From JBEVJC01 sp040510375 (GTDB lineage Bacteria > Bacteroidota > Bacteroidia > Chitinophagales > Chitinophagaceae): 64,000 bases of DNA. The stretch is from positions 1 through 64,000 of the forward strand of contig JBEVJC010000018.1 in NCBI GenBank assembly GCA_040510375.1, in the 5' to 3' direction. A model generated the notes under the pieces. That model worked only from the letters and a program-made list of their open reading frames with translations, had not been told where the DNA came from and did no database searches. The position numbers and the translations under genes are program-made. Shown here piece after piece: positions 9,027 through 16,644 of the stretch. Within the stretch, counting starts at the first letter, position 1. Each line of letters begins with the position of its first letter.

Positions 9027-9719
9027 ATGAATAAAACCGTCGCGAATGCGGCCGAAGCCATTTATGATCTCACCGATGGTGCTGTGATTATGCTGGGGGG
9101 ATTTGGTCTTTGTGGAATCCCCGAAAATACAATTGCCGCATTGGTGTCAAAGGGGGTGCGTGATCTTACCTGTATCTCCAATAATGCCGGTATCGATGAT
9201 TTCGGTATTGGTTTACTACTCCGGCAAAAACAAGTCAGGAAAATGATCTCCTCCTATGTAGGGGAGAACGCTGAATTTGAGAGGCAATTACTCAGCGGCG
9301 AACTGGAGGTTGAACTGATTCCGCAGGGTACACTCGCGTTGCGATGTATGGCTGCGGGTTATGGGATGCCGGCCATTTATACGCCTGCCGGTATCGGTAC
9401 GGAAGTGGCAGAAGGAAAAGAAGTCAGGAATTTTGAAGGGAAGGATTACCTGATGGAGATGGCGTTCCATTCAGATTATGCCATTGTAAAAGCGTGGAAG
9501 GGGGATACGCACGGTAATCTTATTTATAAGGCAACAGCCAGGAATTTTAATCCGATGATGGCGATGGCCGGCAGGATCACCATTGCTGAGGTAGAAGAAC
9601 TTGTTTTACCCGGTGAGCTTGATCCGGATATGATCCATACGCCTGGAATCTACGTCCACCGCATCTTCCAGGGTACGGCCTATGAGAAAAGGATTGAACA
9701 ACGAACTGTATTGGCCTGA
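9027..9719 (+). CDS. scoA: 3-oxoacid CoA-transferase subunit A
   Basis: The 230-residue alpha subunit of a succinyl-CoA:3-ketoacid (or acetate/acetoacetyl) CoA-transferase, used in ketone-body and short-chain acid metabolism. The family-1 CoA-transferase signature GGFGLCGIPE lies at residues 24-33, followed by SNNAGIDDFGIG, ELIPQGTLALRCMAAGYGMPA and the conserved KAWKGDTHGNLIYKATARNFNP. The length and lack of gaps are normal. The beta subunit starts 51 bp downstream. Motifs alone cannot separate SCOT-type from AtoDA-type substrate preference. Confidence 0.92.
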   Translation: MNKTVANAAEAIYDLTDGAVIMLGGFGLCGIPENTIAALVSKGVRDLTCISNNAGIDDFGIGLLLRQKQVRKMISSYVGENAEFERQLLSGELEVELIPQGTLALRCMAAGYGMPAIYTPAGIGTEVAEGKEVRNFEGKDYLMEMAFHSDYAIVKAWKGDTHGNLIYKATARNFNPMMAMAGRITIAEVEELVLPGELDPDMIHTPGIYVHRIFQGTAYEKRIEQRTVLA

Positions 9720-9770
9720 TATAGGGCAGGGGATTGCAGTATTTGGACCACATTCTAAACAAAATCATTT

Positions 9771-10427
9771 ATGGCCTTAACCAAGGAGCAGATAGCGATG
9801 CGGATTGCCCGCGAACTCCAGGATGGATTCTATGTGAATTTGGGTATTGGCATTCCAACACTGGTTGCCAATTATATACCTGAAGGGATTTCAGTGACCC
9901 TGCAAAGTGAGAATGGTTTGTTGGGCATGGGGCCGTTTCCCAGATCGGGACAGGAGGATGCTGACCTGATCAATGCGGGTAAACAAACGATCACTACACT
10001 GCCGGGTTCTTCGTTTTTTGATTCAGCGATGAGTTTTGGGATGATCAGGGCGGGTAAGGTTGACCTTACCGTACTTGGAGCAATGGAGGTCAGCGAAACG
10101 GGTGATATCGCCAACTGGAAGATCCCTGGTAAGATGGTAAAGGGAATGGGTGGTGCGATGGACCTGGTAGCCAGTGCAAAGAATATAATTGTCGCGATGA
10201 TGCATACCAACCCCAGGGGTGAATCAAAGCTTCTTCCCGGATGCGCGTTGCCTCTCACGGGTGTGGGTTGTGTCAGGAAGATCGTATCGGATCTTGGGGT
10301 GTTGAATGTTACTGAAAACGGGTTTGAACTGATTGAGCGGGCGCCCGGGGTTTCAGTTGAGGAAATTCGTTCCAAAACTGCAGGACGATTGCAGGTCAAT
10401 GGCGAAATCCCTGAGATAATCTTTTAG
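9771..10427 (+). CDS. scoB: 3-oxoacid CoA-transferase subunit B
   Basis: The 218-residue beta subunit, partner of the preceding gene. The catalytic glutamate that forms the glutamyl-CoA thioester is Glu47, in LQSENGLLGMGP. NLGIGIPTLVANYIP and GAMDLVASAKNIIVAM are also diagnostic. Together with subunit A it forms the usual two-subunit enzyme. The gene ends 34 bp before the convergent response regulator. Confidence 0.93.
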   Translation: MALTKEQIAMRIARELQDGFYVNLGIGIPTLVANYIPEGISVTLQSENGLLGMGPFPRSGQEDADLINAGKQTITTLPGSSFFDSAMSFGMIRAGKVDLTVLGAMEVSETGDIANWKIPGKMVKGMGGAMDLVASAKNIIVAMMHTNPRGESKLLPGCALPLTGVGCVRKIVSDLGVLNVTENGFELIERAPGVSVEEIRSKTAGRLQVNGEIPEIIF

Positions 10428-10461
10428 GGCTGGGGTGGATGCAGCGCTGCTGATCTGCCTG

Positions 10462-11112
10462 TTAATCGATCAGGTTATTTTTAACCGCAAAGAACACCAG
10501 GCCTGCCGTGTTTTTACTTCCAAACCTTTCCATCAGCCTGTCTTTAATAGCTTCAACTGTCCGCGGGCTGATCTCCATTTTCTGGGCGATCTCCTGGGCG
10601 GTAAATTCCATGCAGATAAAACGGAGAACATCTTTTTCCTTATCGCTTAGTGTAATCTCGTTATTCAGGGATGGTATAACCTTCTGGCGGGAGTGGGATT
10701 TTTTAAGGAGGATGCGGTTTACGAAATTATTCAGGTAATAGCCCTTTTCATAAACTTCCATTACTGCCCGGCGTATTTCCTGGGGTTCTGCATTTTTGAG
10801 CATGTATCCGTTGGCTCCGTTTTCCATCAGGTGATAAACAAAACGTTCGTCTTCATACATACTAAGCACCAGTACTTTTATCGAGGGGTATTGTTTACTG
10901 ATGATCTTGGTAGTTTCAATACCGTCTTTGCCGGGCATCCGGAGATCCATTAATACAACGTCCGGTTCCGAATTGGGAAGACCTGCCAGCAGTTCGTCTC
11001 CGTTTTCTGCTTCCTGTACGAATTTAATATTCGTAAATGGACGAAGGGAGAGGATAACTCCTTTCCGGAAGATTTTGTGATCATCAGCGATTGCTACCTT
11101 AATTATTCCCAT
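10462..11112 (-). CDS. NarL/FixJ-family response regulator, locus A
   Basis: A 216-residue regulator with an N-terminal receiver (acidic pair D10-D11, phospho-acceptor Asp56 in VLMDLRMPGKDG, conserved Lys in YMLKNAEP). A C-terminal LuxR-type helix-turn-helix follows from about residue 153 (LSDKEKDVLRFICMEFTAQEIAQKM, then SPRTVEAIKDRL). On phosphorylation it should dimerise and bind DNA. It lies downstream of the locus A kinase, but a 340-bp gap separates them, unlike the overlapping genes of locus B. The kinase is the likely partner. The targets are unknown; the repeated motif at 13216-13370 is one candidate. Confidence 0.92.
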   Translation of the reverse strand: MGIIKVAIADDHKIFRKGVILSLRPFTNIKFVQEAENGDELLAGLPNSEPDVVLMDLRMPGKDGIETTKIISKQYPSIKVLVLSMYEDERFVYHLMENGANGYMLKNAEPQEIRRAVMEVYEKGYYLNNFVNRILLKKSHSRQKVIPSLNNEITLSDKEKDVLRFICMEFTAQEIAQKMEISPRTVEAIKDRLMERFGSKNTAGLVFFAVKNNLID

Positions 11113-11452
11113 AGTTGCAGATGTTGCGCAAAGTTAATGTTTTATGTGAGATGTACTAGCGTCTGACCATAGCATAAAAAGGGTATTGTGATCAACGGTA
11201 AACAGGTTAACGGTAATATGCCCATTACCGGAAACGTACAGTGACTAAGAAAAAACCGAAAGGTTGCCTTCTGTGAAGCCCTGGTCTGCATTGTTATCAT
11301 AAGGATTACAACTGTGCTTAAGGTCGTTGGCACAGGGTTATTCCAGATTTTGGTATGGGTCTCAAAGCCTGACTGGCAGCGGATTTGGTGTGGTATTAAA
11401 CACCAGGGCGCCACATAATACTGTCAGGATCGGGGTACAACAGATGTGCGGA
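11113..11452. other. 340-bp gap between the locus A regulator and kinase genes; no gene supported
   Basis: Both flanking genes are on the minus strand. The interval has host-like base composition. A 90-codon minus-strand frame (11142-11414) opens with GTG but has no convincing protein character. I see no tRNA-like fold and only weak hairpins such as the ggtgt / acacc pair near 11385-11403. It probably holds the regulator's own promoter. Confidence 0.5.
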
Positions 11453-12289
11453 TTATTGGTATGGCTCGTCTTTCGGGAGCTCGATGGTGACCTTGTAATA
11501 TGTTTGTGAGATATCTTTTTCAAAGTAGATACTTCCCTGAACTACACGGAGCCGGCTGCTTATATTTTTCAACCCCAGTCCGATATTACTTTTGTTCAGT
11601 TTATCAAAATCAGATTGAACGATACCGCGGCCATCATGATGTATGCGCATGTAAAACTTATCGCCGTGAACGTTCTGGGTAAGGTGTATAAAACTTGAGC
11701 TGCTATGTTTGAGTATATTATTAACAAGTTCCTGAACGATTCGGAAAACCACCAGTTCTTTTTCTGCTTTCAGGCGGTCCTTATAATCGTGAAAGCGGCT
11801 GCTTGCGTTCATGGTTCCGGATCCGCTGATCTTCTGGAAAAGGTCATTAACGGCAGATTCCAATCCGAAATTCTTCAGGGTAGGCGGCATGAGGCTATGG
11901 GAGATATTCCTGACCAGCTGGATAGTATCGTCAATAATCTGACGGGCCTGGAAAATGGACTGTAGTTGGGTGGCCTTGTCCTGGTTAACGAGATTTTCGT
12001 TCAGGTAAAGGCGAGCGGTGGCAAGTAAGGGGCCAGCGTCGTCGTGAAGATCGGCAGCAAGGCGTTGGCGTTCCTCTTCCTGAAGTTTGATAGAGGCCGT
12101 CAACAGAATCTTACCCTGCTCTTCCTCCATCTTCTGGAGTCTGCGCTGGTATCTGGAAACTTTCCGCTGATGAAATATAATAAAGAGCACCAACCCCACC
12201 GTCAATACCAACATACCCATTGTGCCGATTAAGAGCACGGACGACACTCCGGGTGTAGGATTTGGGTGGGCTTGTAAGAAGAAAAACAT
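11453..12289 (-). CDS. Sensor histidine kinase, HisKA_3 type, locus A
   Basis: A 278-residue kinase with a single N-terminal transmembrane segment (about residues 17-40) and almost no extracellular part. A short coiled linker leads to the HisKA_3 dimerisation domain with phospho-acceptor His82 in ADLHDDAGPLL. The ATPase domain has an N box in ELVNNILKHSS, a G box at GRGI and GLGLKNISSRL. With no recognisable sensor domain, the signal presumably comes from a partner, and the adjacent 7TM protein, 24 bp upstream, is the obvious candidate. Its cognate regulator is probably the NarL protein at 10462-11112. Codon and base composition match the surrounding core genes, unlike the AT-rich 7TM gene. 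Confidence 0.9.
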   Translation of the reverse strand: MFFFLQAHPNPTPGVSSVLLIGTMGMLVLTVGLVLFIIFHQRKVSRYQRRLQKMEEEQGKILLTASIKLQEEERQRLAADLHDDAGPLLATARLYLNENLVNQDKATQLQSIFQARQIIDDTIQLVRNISHSLMPPTLKNFGLESAVNDLFQKISGSGTMNASSRFHDYKDRLKAEKELVVFRIVQELVNNILKHSSSSFIHLTQNVHGDKFYMRIHHDGRGIVQSDFDKLNKSNIGLGLKNISSRLRVVQGSIYFEKDISQTYYKVTIELPKDEPYQ

Positions 12290-12313
12290 ATTAGGATTAA
12301 GGTGAGGTTCGTT

Positions 12314-12988
12314 TTAGATCAGGTGTGGGACATTATCCGTATTTAGGCTTCTGTTTTTTTTTAGTTCTTTAGCGGTAGTGACATAGGTTATTATTGCGAC
12401 GCAGAATACAAGGTTTTTTATTATTTCAGCTACATAGGTGACATTCCAAAATGCATTTATTTGATCATTATTTAGATCATTTGCCAAAATATAGATAAAA
12501 AATGAAGCACCAAGATAGAGTAATATGCCGATTGCAATCCAAAAAGCGAAGCTATTATATAGATTTATCTGATTTTGGCTTTTTAGACTTTCATAAAAGA
12601 AAAAGAAAGTATAAACAAATAGCAAAATTGTTTCAACTCCAATTGGAATTGTGTCCAACCTAAACCTGTCATCTTTTACATTGAAATAAAAGATAATTTG
12701 GAAGGATATGAATGCAATGGACAACGTCAGAATTATCCTTTTGAATAACCTATTTTGTATTGAAGTAAAGAAAAGGAATGCGAAAAACAGGTATTCAATT
12801 GTTGTATAGGAAAGAGCATATGCTGCACGATAGGGTATAGGTACTTCGACTGGGTCGATAATTAAATAACAGAATGCAAAGACTCCGTAAATACCTATTA
12901 GTAGAGGAACTAAATCTTTCCTTTTGCTTTTTAAAAAAACAAGAGTAAGCGGTAGAAGTAGATAGCTATAGGTGACTATTGTATACAA
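12314..12988 (-). CDS. Seven-transmembrane protein of unknown function, locus A (putative sensor)
   Basis: I do not recognise a named family. The 224-residue protein has about seven hydrophobic helices (approximately 5-20, 28-46, 55-76, 84-102, 113-132, 144-167 and 182-202) with short loops. It shares spaced motifs with the locus B protein at 16620-17327: an EYL.F..FL helix, a FYES/FYEL segment, and an N-x5-8-FW-x-A-x-G-x3-Y segment. There is no ATG anywhere in the frame; the most plausible start is TTG at 12988. This TTG abuts the T-run of a terminator hairpin. The frame is open upstream to the stop of the 21-residue ORF. It is AT-rich. I infer a membrane sensor for the kinase that follows; a lost or repositioned start is possible. 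Confidence 0.7.
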   Translation of the reverse strand: MYTIVTYSYLLLPLTLVFLKSKRKDLVPLLIGIYGVFAFCYLIIDPVEVPIPYRAAYALSYTTIEYLFFAFLFFTSIQNRLFKRIILTLSIAFISFQIIFYFNVKDDRFRLDTIPIGVETILLFVYTFFFFYESLKSQNQINLYNSFAFWIAIGILLYLGASFFIYILANDLNNDQINAFWNVTYVAEIIKNLVFCVAIITYVTTAKELKKNRSLNTDNVPHLI

Positions 12989-13034
12989 AAAAAAAGTTTT
13001 TCTAATTTGGATTTCTCCAAAAGTAGAAAAACTT
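12987..13034 (-). terminator. Strong terminator-like hairpin between the 21-residue ORF and the 7TM gene
   Basis: The arms 12994-13004 and 13024-13034 are perfectly complementary over 11 bp. An inner stem (13006-13011 with 13016-13021) closes on a TTTC loop. On the minus strand it is followed by nine T. The hairpin starts 38 nt after the short ORF's stop, and its T-run touches the TTG start of the 7TM gene. It could end the short transcript with readthrough feeding the 7TM gene, or hide the 7TM start codon. Confidence 0.82.
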
Positions 13035-13072
13035 TCATGAATTCGGAAGTTTCCGTGAAATTCAGCGATTAA

Positions 13073-13138
13073 TTAGTCTTCCCAAGAGAAGATATCACCT
13101 TCCAGGTTGAAAACTTTGCGTCCGTTGCCTTTGTTCAT
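13073..13138 (-). CDS. 21-residue ORF, putative signalling or leader peptide
   Basis: This ATG-initiated ORF starts MNKGNGRKVFNLEGDIFS and ends WED before TAA. It is too short for ordinary gene callers. Three things suggest it is real. Its codons are much richer in G and C than the AT-rich flanks. It is followed within 38 nt by a strong terminator. A near-consensus promoter lies upstream: TTTA (as taaa at 13226-13229), a 19-nt spacer, and a TAnnnTTTG-like element (as caaacaata at 13198-13206). It precedes the 7TM-kinase-regulator set on the same strand. No signal peptide, cysteine or known leader motif is seen. It could be a peptide signal, a modified-peptide precursor or a regulatory leader. 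Function is inference. Confidence 0.5.
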   Translation of the reverse strand: MNKGNGRKVFNLEGDIFSWED

Positions 13139-13772
13139 AACAGTAACGTTTTAGAGGTTTAGAATCGATTCAGCCCTGTAAAAATTGACATTTGTTACAA
13201 ACAATACCATAGGGGTTTACACTAATAAAGTACTTATAAAATGCTCAAATCCAAGGTGGTAAAGGCTTTCCCGGTATTTACTAAGACAAAATACGTATAA
13301 AAACGAGTATTTATTCTTAGTAAATGACGTAAAAATACTGTTATTTATACGAATGTATACTAAGGAAATACCCTCAAAAAGAGTTTTTTATTAACATCTG
13401 GGGAAAACCACCTCAACTTTTGACTTAATATTCGGATTATCAAAAAATCAGGGGTTAAATTATGAATTTTTTGACTGTGAGATTTGAGGCTATATTTTTT
13501 AGGGTTTCCTGCAAATTTACAAGCAACATTACTCTAACGATGAAATATCGTAGATTAAATCAAAGTGTTTGTCAGGATTTTCGTTGAGATAACTGCGGAA
13601 AGCAGACCAAAAAATAAGAGTTTACATTTCCAAACCGTTAAATAGGTTCCTGTCCTGCATAAAATTCTCAAGATGAATGAAGTAGAAGACTTAAAAAAAA
13701 CTACATTTGGAAATAGTGCTCCCTTTTTTGAGATGTGAACATTATCCAAAGTGGTAATAAACCAAAACTTAC
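13139..13772. promoter_or_regulatory. 634-bp AT-rich divergent control region with a repeated 16-18-bp motif
   Basis: The region separates the minus-strand 21-residue ORF from the plus-strand orphan regulator. A motif of the form TTTACTAAGAnnAAATAC occurs at 13276-13293 (plus), at 13306-13323 (minus, so these two form an inverted repeat with 10-bp perfect outer arms) and at 13355-13370 (plus, two bases shorter). A degenerate version occurs at 13216-13233, overlapping the likely -33 element of the short ORF. This looks like an operator array. The distal part (13380-13772) holds only short unsupported frames. Confidence 0.65.
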
Positions 13773-14429
13773 ATGACTACACAGTTGATTAAAGTTGCTA
13801 TTGCGGACGATCACAAGATTTTTCGGGATGGGATAAGAATGTCCTTAAGAGACAAGGAATACTTGAAAATCCTTTGGGAGGCTGAAGATGGCAAGGATTT
13901 AATGCATAAACTTCAATTAAAACTTCCCGATATCATCTTAATGGATATTCGGATGCCTGAAATTGATGGTATTAATGCTATAAGTATGATTCGAAAGGAG
14001 TACGAATCTGTGAAGATCATAGTGTTAACAATGTATGACGATCAGGAAATGATTACCAGAATGATGGAAATGGGTGCAAATGCATATCTCACGAAAACTA
14101 CTGATCCGGAAGAAATTTACCAGGCAATCCTAACCTGCATGAATGACGATTTCTATTTTAACGAACTTGTAAATAAAGCTGTTTTATTAAAACTCCAGCA
14201 TAAGAAGACTGTCAGGCAATTTTATCCGAATCCCGTCAAGCTTTCTGAGAAAGAGATCAAGATTTTAAAATTGATTGCGGAGGATAAAACAACTGAAGAA
14301 ATCTCAAAAGAAGTTTTTTTGAGTCCGCGGACTATTGAAACGATTCGGCAAAATATGAAACAAAAAGTTGGTGCCAAGACTATTGCAGGATTGGTTATGT
14401 ATGCAATGAGAAATAAATTACTTGAATAA
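13773..14429 (+). CDS. NarL/FixJ-family response regulator without an adjacent kinase
   Basis: A 218-residue receiver plus LuxR-type HTH protein. It has the acidic pair at D12-D13, phospho-acceptor Asp58 in IILMDIRMPEIDG, a conserved Lys in YLTKTTDPEE and the HTH LSEKEIKILKLIAEDKTTEE followed by LSPRTIETIRQNM. It is closely similar in layout to the locus A regulator (shared VAIADDHKIFRDG and PRTxEx(I) blocks). No kinase is beside it on its strand, so it may be phosphorylated by the kinases of locus A or B. It is AT-rich like its neighbours and is followed immediately by a methyltransferase, probably in the same transcript. Confidence 0.88.
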   Translation: MTTQLIKVAIADDHKIFRDGIRMSLRDKEYLKILWEAEDGKDLMHKLQLKLPDIILMDIRMPEIDGINAISMIRKEYESVKIIVLTMYDDQEMITRMMEMGANAYLTKTTDPEEIYQAILTCMNDDFYFNELVNKAVLLKLQHKKTVRQFYPNPVKLSEKEIKILKLIAEDKTTEEISKEVFLSPRTIETIRQNMKQKVGAKTIAGLVMYAMRNKLLE

Positions 14430-14442
14430 GCATTCACATCAA

Positions 14443-15186
14443 ATGGAGAATATTAATAATTCATATTTTCAGGGGTTTTATAAGGAGATTTGGCGAAGTA
14501 CGGTACCGGAGCAGGTTACGGAAAAAGAAACTCAATTTTTTCAGGATTTTTTTCACTTAGGCTCCCAATCCAATGTTATTGATTTAATGTGTGGTTTTGG
14601 TCGTCACGCATTAGCCCTTGCTAGACGTGGTATAAACGTAACAGCAATTGATAATTTAAAAGACTATACCGACGAGTTACAACAAACTGCTGCTGCAGAA
14701 AAATTACCCATTACTGTTGATACCGGAGATCTTTTAAAGATAGAAATAGAAGGTTACTACGATTTGGCGATTTGTATGGGTAACAGTTTGAATTTCTTTC
14801 CGGAACATGATATTCTTTCCATATTAGAGAAGGTCGGTAAGCGATTGAAGATAGGGGCACATATTGTTATAAATACTTGGTCTCTGACTGAAATAGTGGC
14901 AAAAGGGTTAATTGAAAAGCAGTGGAGTACATTTGAAGACCTATACCTTCTTTCGGAATCCAATTACATGTTCCAGCCAACCCGAATTGAAACTTATACT
15001 ACAATTTTTAAAGACGACACTAAAGCAGAAAATAAAACGGCTATAGATTATATCTTTTCTTTGTCTGAAATGGAACGCATGTTGCAAAAGTCCGGTTTTA
15101 TTTATGAACAAACGTTCAGTATTCCGGGTCGAAAACAATTTGCTCTTGGAGATCCGAGGGCGTACATAGTTGCAAGACGCGTTTAA
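14443..15186 (+). CDS. Class I SAM-dependent methyltransferase
   Basis: A 247-residue protein from the ATG at 14443; a TTG at 14422 would add seven residues and overlap the regulator's stop. SAM-binding motif I is VIDLMCGFGRHALALARRG, followed by the acidic residue in VTAIDN (motif II) and LAICMGNSLNFFPEHD (motif IV/post-I). The substrate cannot be told; the fold is the small-molecule type and lacks rRNA- or DNA-methyltransferase signatures such as NPPY. Its 13-bp spacing from the regulator suggests cotranscription. It ends 5 bp from the convergent locus B regulator. Confidence 0.82.
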   Translation: MENINNSYFQGFYKEIWRSTVPEQVTEKETQFFQDFFHLGSQSNVIDLMCGFGRHALALARRGINVTAIDNLKDYTDELQQTAAAEKLPITVDTGDLLKIEIEGYYDLAICMGNSLNFFPEHDILSILEKVGKRLKIGAHIVINTWSLTEIVAKGLIEKQWSTFEDLYLLSESNYMFQPTRIETYTTIFKDDTKAENKTAIDYIFSLSEMERMLQKSGFIYEQTFSIPGRKQFALGDPRAYIVARRV

Positions 15187-15191
15187 TATAA

Positions 15192-15857
15192 TTAGTAAGT
15201 ATGGATACCATTCTTCATTGCGATCATCACTAATCCTACCCGACTTTTTGCGTCCAGTTTAAAAAAGAGTTGATCTCGAATTGTGTCGATAGTTCGAACA
15301 TTCAAATTCATTAATAAAGCTATTTCTTTATAGGTTCTGTCGGAGCAGGACAACTGTAAAAATTGTAATTCCTGGTCGGATAACATTGCTTTCTGTAAGT
15401 TGACTGATCCACCTTGTCCTGTTCTGAATAGGTTGACAATTTTTCCATTTGTATGATTTGAATAAAAGTAACCTGTCTGAAGAATTGCTTGCAATGCAAA
15501 TTTTAGCTCGCTAGCTTGTGCATCTTTTTTTAAAAAGCCCTTTACTCCCTTTTGCAATAACCTGATTAAGGTTAGCTCTGAATCATATTCGCTTAGAATC
15601 AGAACCGATATTTCAGAATAGTTGTCATTCAGCCAGGAGGCGGTTTGATGACCGTTCATTTCTGGCATATTCAAATCTAAAATTACTATGTCCGGAAGTT
15701 GACCAACAGTCAACGACTCAACGAATTCGCGGCCATTGTTCGCCTCGTAAGTGACCTTGAAAGATTCAAAGCTGTTTATAAGCGACGCAATTGCAGATCT
15801 AACGAGAACATGGTCGTCTACCAGGGCGACTTTGATAGGGGTAACTTCATTTGTCAT
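15192..15857 (-). CDS. NarL/FixJ-family response regulator, locus B
   Basis: A 221-residue regulator. The receiver has D14-D15, phospho-acceptor Asp61 in IVILDLNMPEMNG and Lys in GFLKKDAQ. The C-terminal HTH (LSDQELQFLQLSCSDRTYKE, then LNVRTIDTIRDQLF) is LuxR-like. Its start overlaps the kinase's stop by 11 nt, so the pair is translationally coupled. The HTH differs clearly from those of the locus A and orphan regulators, suggesting different target sites. Confidence 0.9.
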   Translation of the reverse strand: MTNEVTPIKVALVDDHVLVRSAIASLINSFESFKVTYEANNGREFVESLTVGQLPDIVILDLNMPEMNGHQTASWLNDNYSEISVLILSEYDSELTLIRLLQKGVKGFLKKDAQASELKFALQAILQTGYFYSNHTNGKIVNLFRTGQGGSVNLQKAMLSDQELQFLQLSCSDRTYKEIALLMNLNVRTIDTIRDQLFFKLDAKSRVGLVMIAMKNGIHTY

Positions 15858-16644
15858 GATTATATGGAATTTTAATTGATAGGCTCGTTCCTTTTGGGGA
15901 GGTTGCTATGGAAATTTCTCCATTAAGGATTTGTACTCGGCTTCTGATATTGCTCAATCCGGAACTTCCGGTTTTGCGGATCATTTCCTCTTGAGGAGGA
16001 AAGCCTTTTCCATTGTCGGTTATTGAAATTATTAGGAATTTTTCTAAATACTCGATACTTAAAACTGTTTTTGAGGCATACGAGTGTTTTATAATATTCT
16101 GAAATGCTTCCTGAATTATTCGAAATAAAACGAGTTCTTTTCCGTCGTCTAAAAAAATCGGAACTCCCAAGACTGTCAATTCTGTCGTAAATAGGTTCAA
16201 GTTGTCAAGACGCGCAATTTCAAAATCAATTGCCTTAAGCAGACCTTGTTGTTGAATTAAATCCCTGTTTAATCCCTTAGATATATTGTTTAAATCGATA
16301 ACTGATTCGCTAAGAAGATTTAAGATAAAGTTTGTTTTTGCTGATACTTCTTCGCTTCTACATAGGTTTAGTGCATTTACTTGGAATTTTGCCAGTGAAA
16401 TAGAATGGATAACATTATCATGAATTTCGTGAGCAATATTCTGAAATGTTAATTCCTGCATTTCCAGTTGAGCCTCCATAATATTTTTTTCGTGATTGTG
16501 CTTCAGGTCGAAAATTGTCTGATTGTATTTCAACAATTTATTTTGATAGGCATAAAAAATCGTGATTGCTAATCCTGTTAAAAGGAGTATAATCCCCGTT
16601 GTTACTGCGAGAAAAAAATCTATATCAAATCTGTCGGTTTGCAT
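15847..16644 (-). CDS. Sensor histidine kinase, HisKA_3 type, locus B
   Basis: A 265-residue kinase with one transmembrane helix (about residues 10-33) and no extracellular sensor domain. A coiled linker leads to the HisKA_3 domain (IAHEIHDNVIHSI, phospho-acceptor His75) and the ATPase domain (N box IIQEAFQNIIKHS, G1 DNGKGF, then SGLSNIRSRV). It overlaps the upstream 7TM gene by 25 nt and the downstream regulator by 11 nt. The three are therefore one tightly coupled unit, which supports the 7TM protein acting as the sensory subunit. AT-rich. Confidence 0.9.
   Translation of the reverse strand: MQTDRFDIDFFLAVTTGIILLLTGLAITIFYAYQNKLLKYNQTIFDLKHNHEKNIMEAQLEMQELTFQNIAHEIHDNVIHSISLAKFQVNALNLCRSEEVSAKTNFILNLLSESVIDLNNISKGLNRDLIQQQGLLKAIDFEIARLDNLNLFTTELTVLGVPIFLDDGKELVLFRIIQEAFQNIIKHSYASKTVLSIEYLEKFLIISITDNGKGFPPQEEMIRKTGSSGLSNIRSRVQILNGEISIATSPKGTSLSIKIPYNHDK

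Noticed and set aside
11142..11414. 90-codon minus-strand frame in the set A gap
   Set aside because: GTG start, irregular composition, no recognisable features or conserved context.
13555..13749. 64-codon minus-strand frame in the control region
   Set aside because: No plausible start context, AT-rich chance frame.
13073..15186. Grasp-with-spasm or other known RiPP cluster
   Set aside because: No ATP-grasp, radical SAM/SPASM, lanthipeptide or peptidase-transporter gene nearby; only a methyltransferase.
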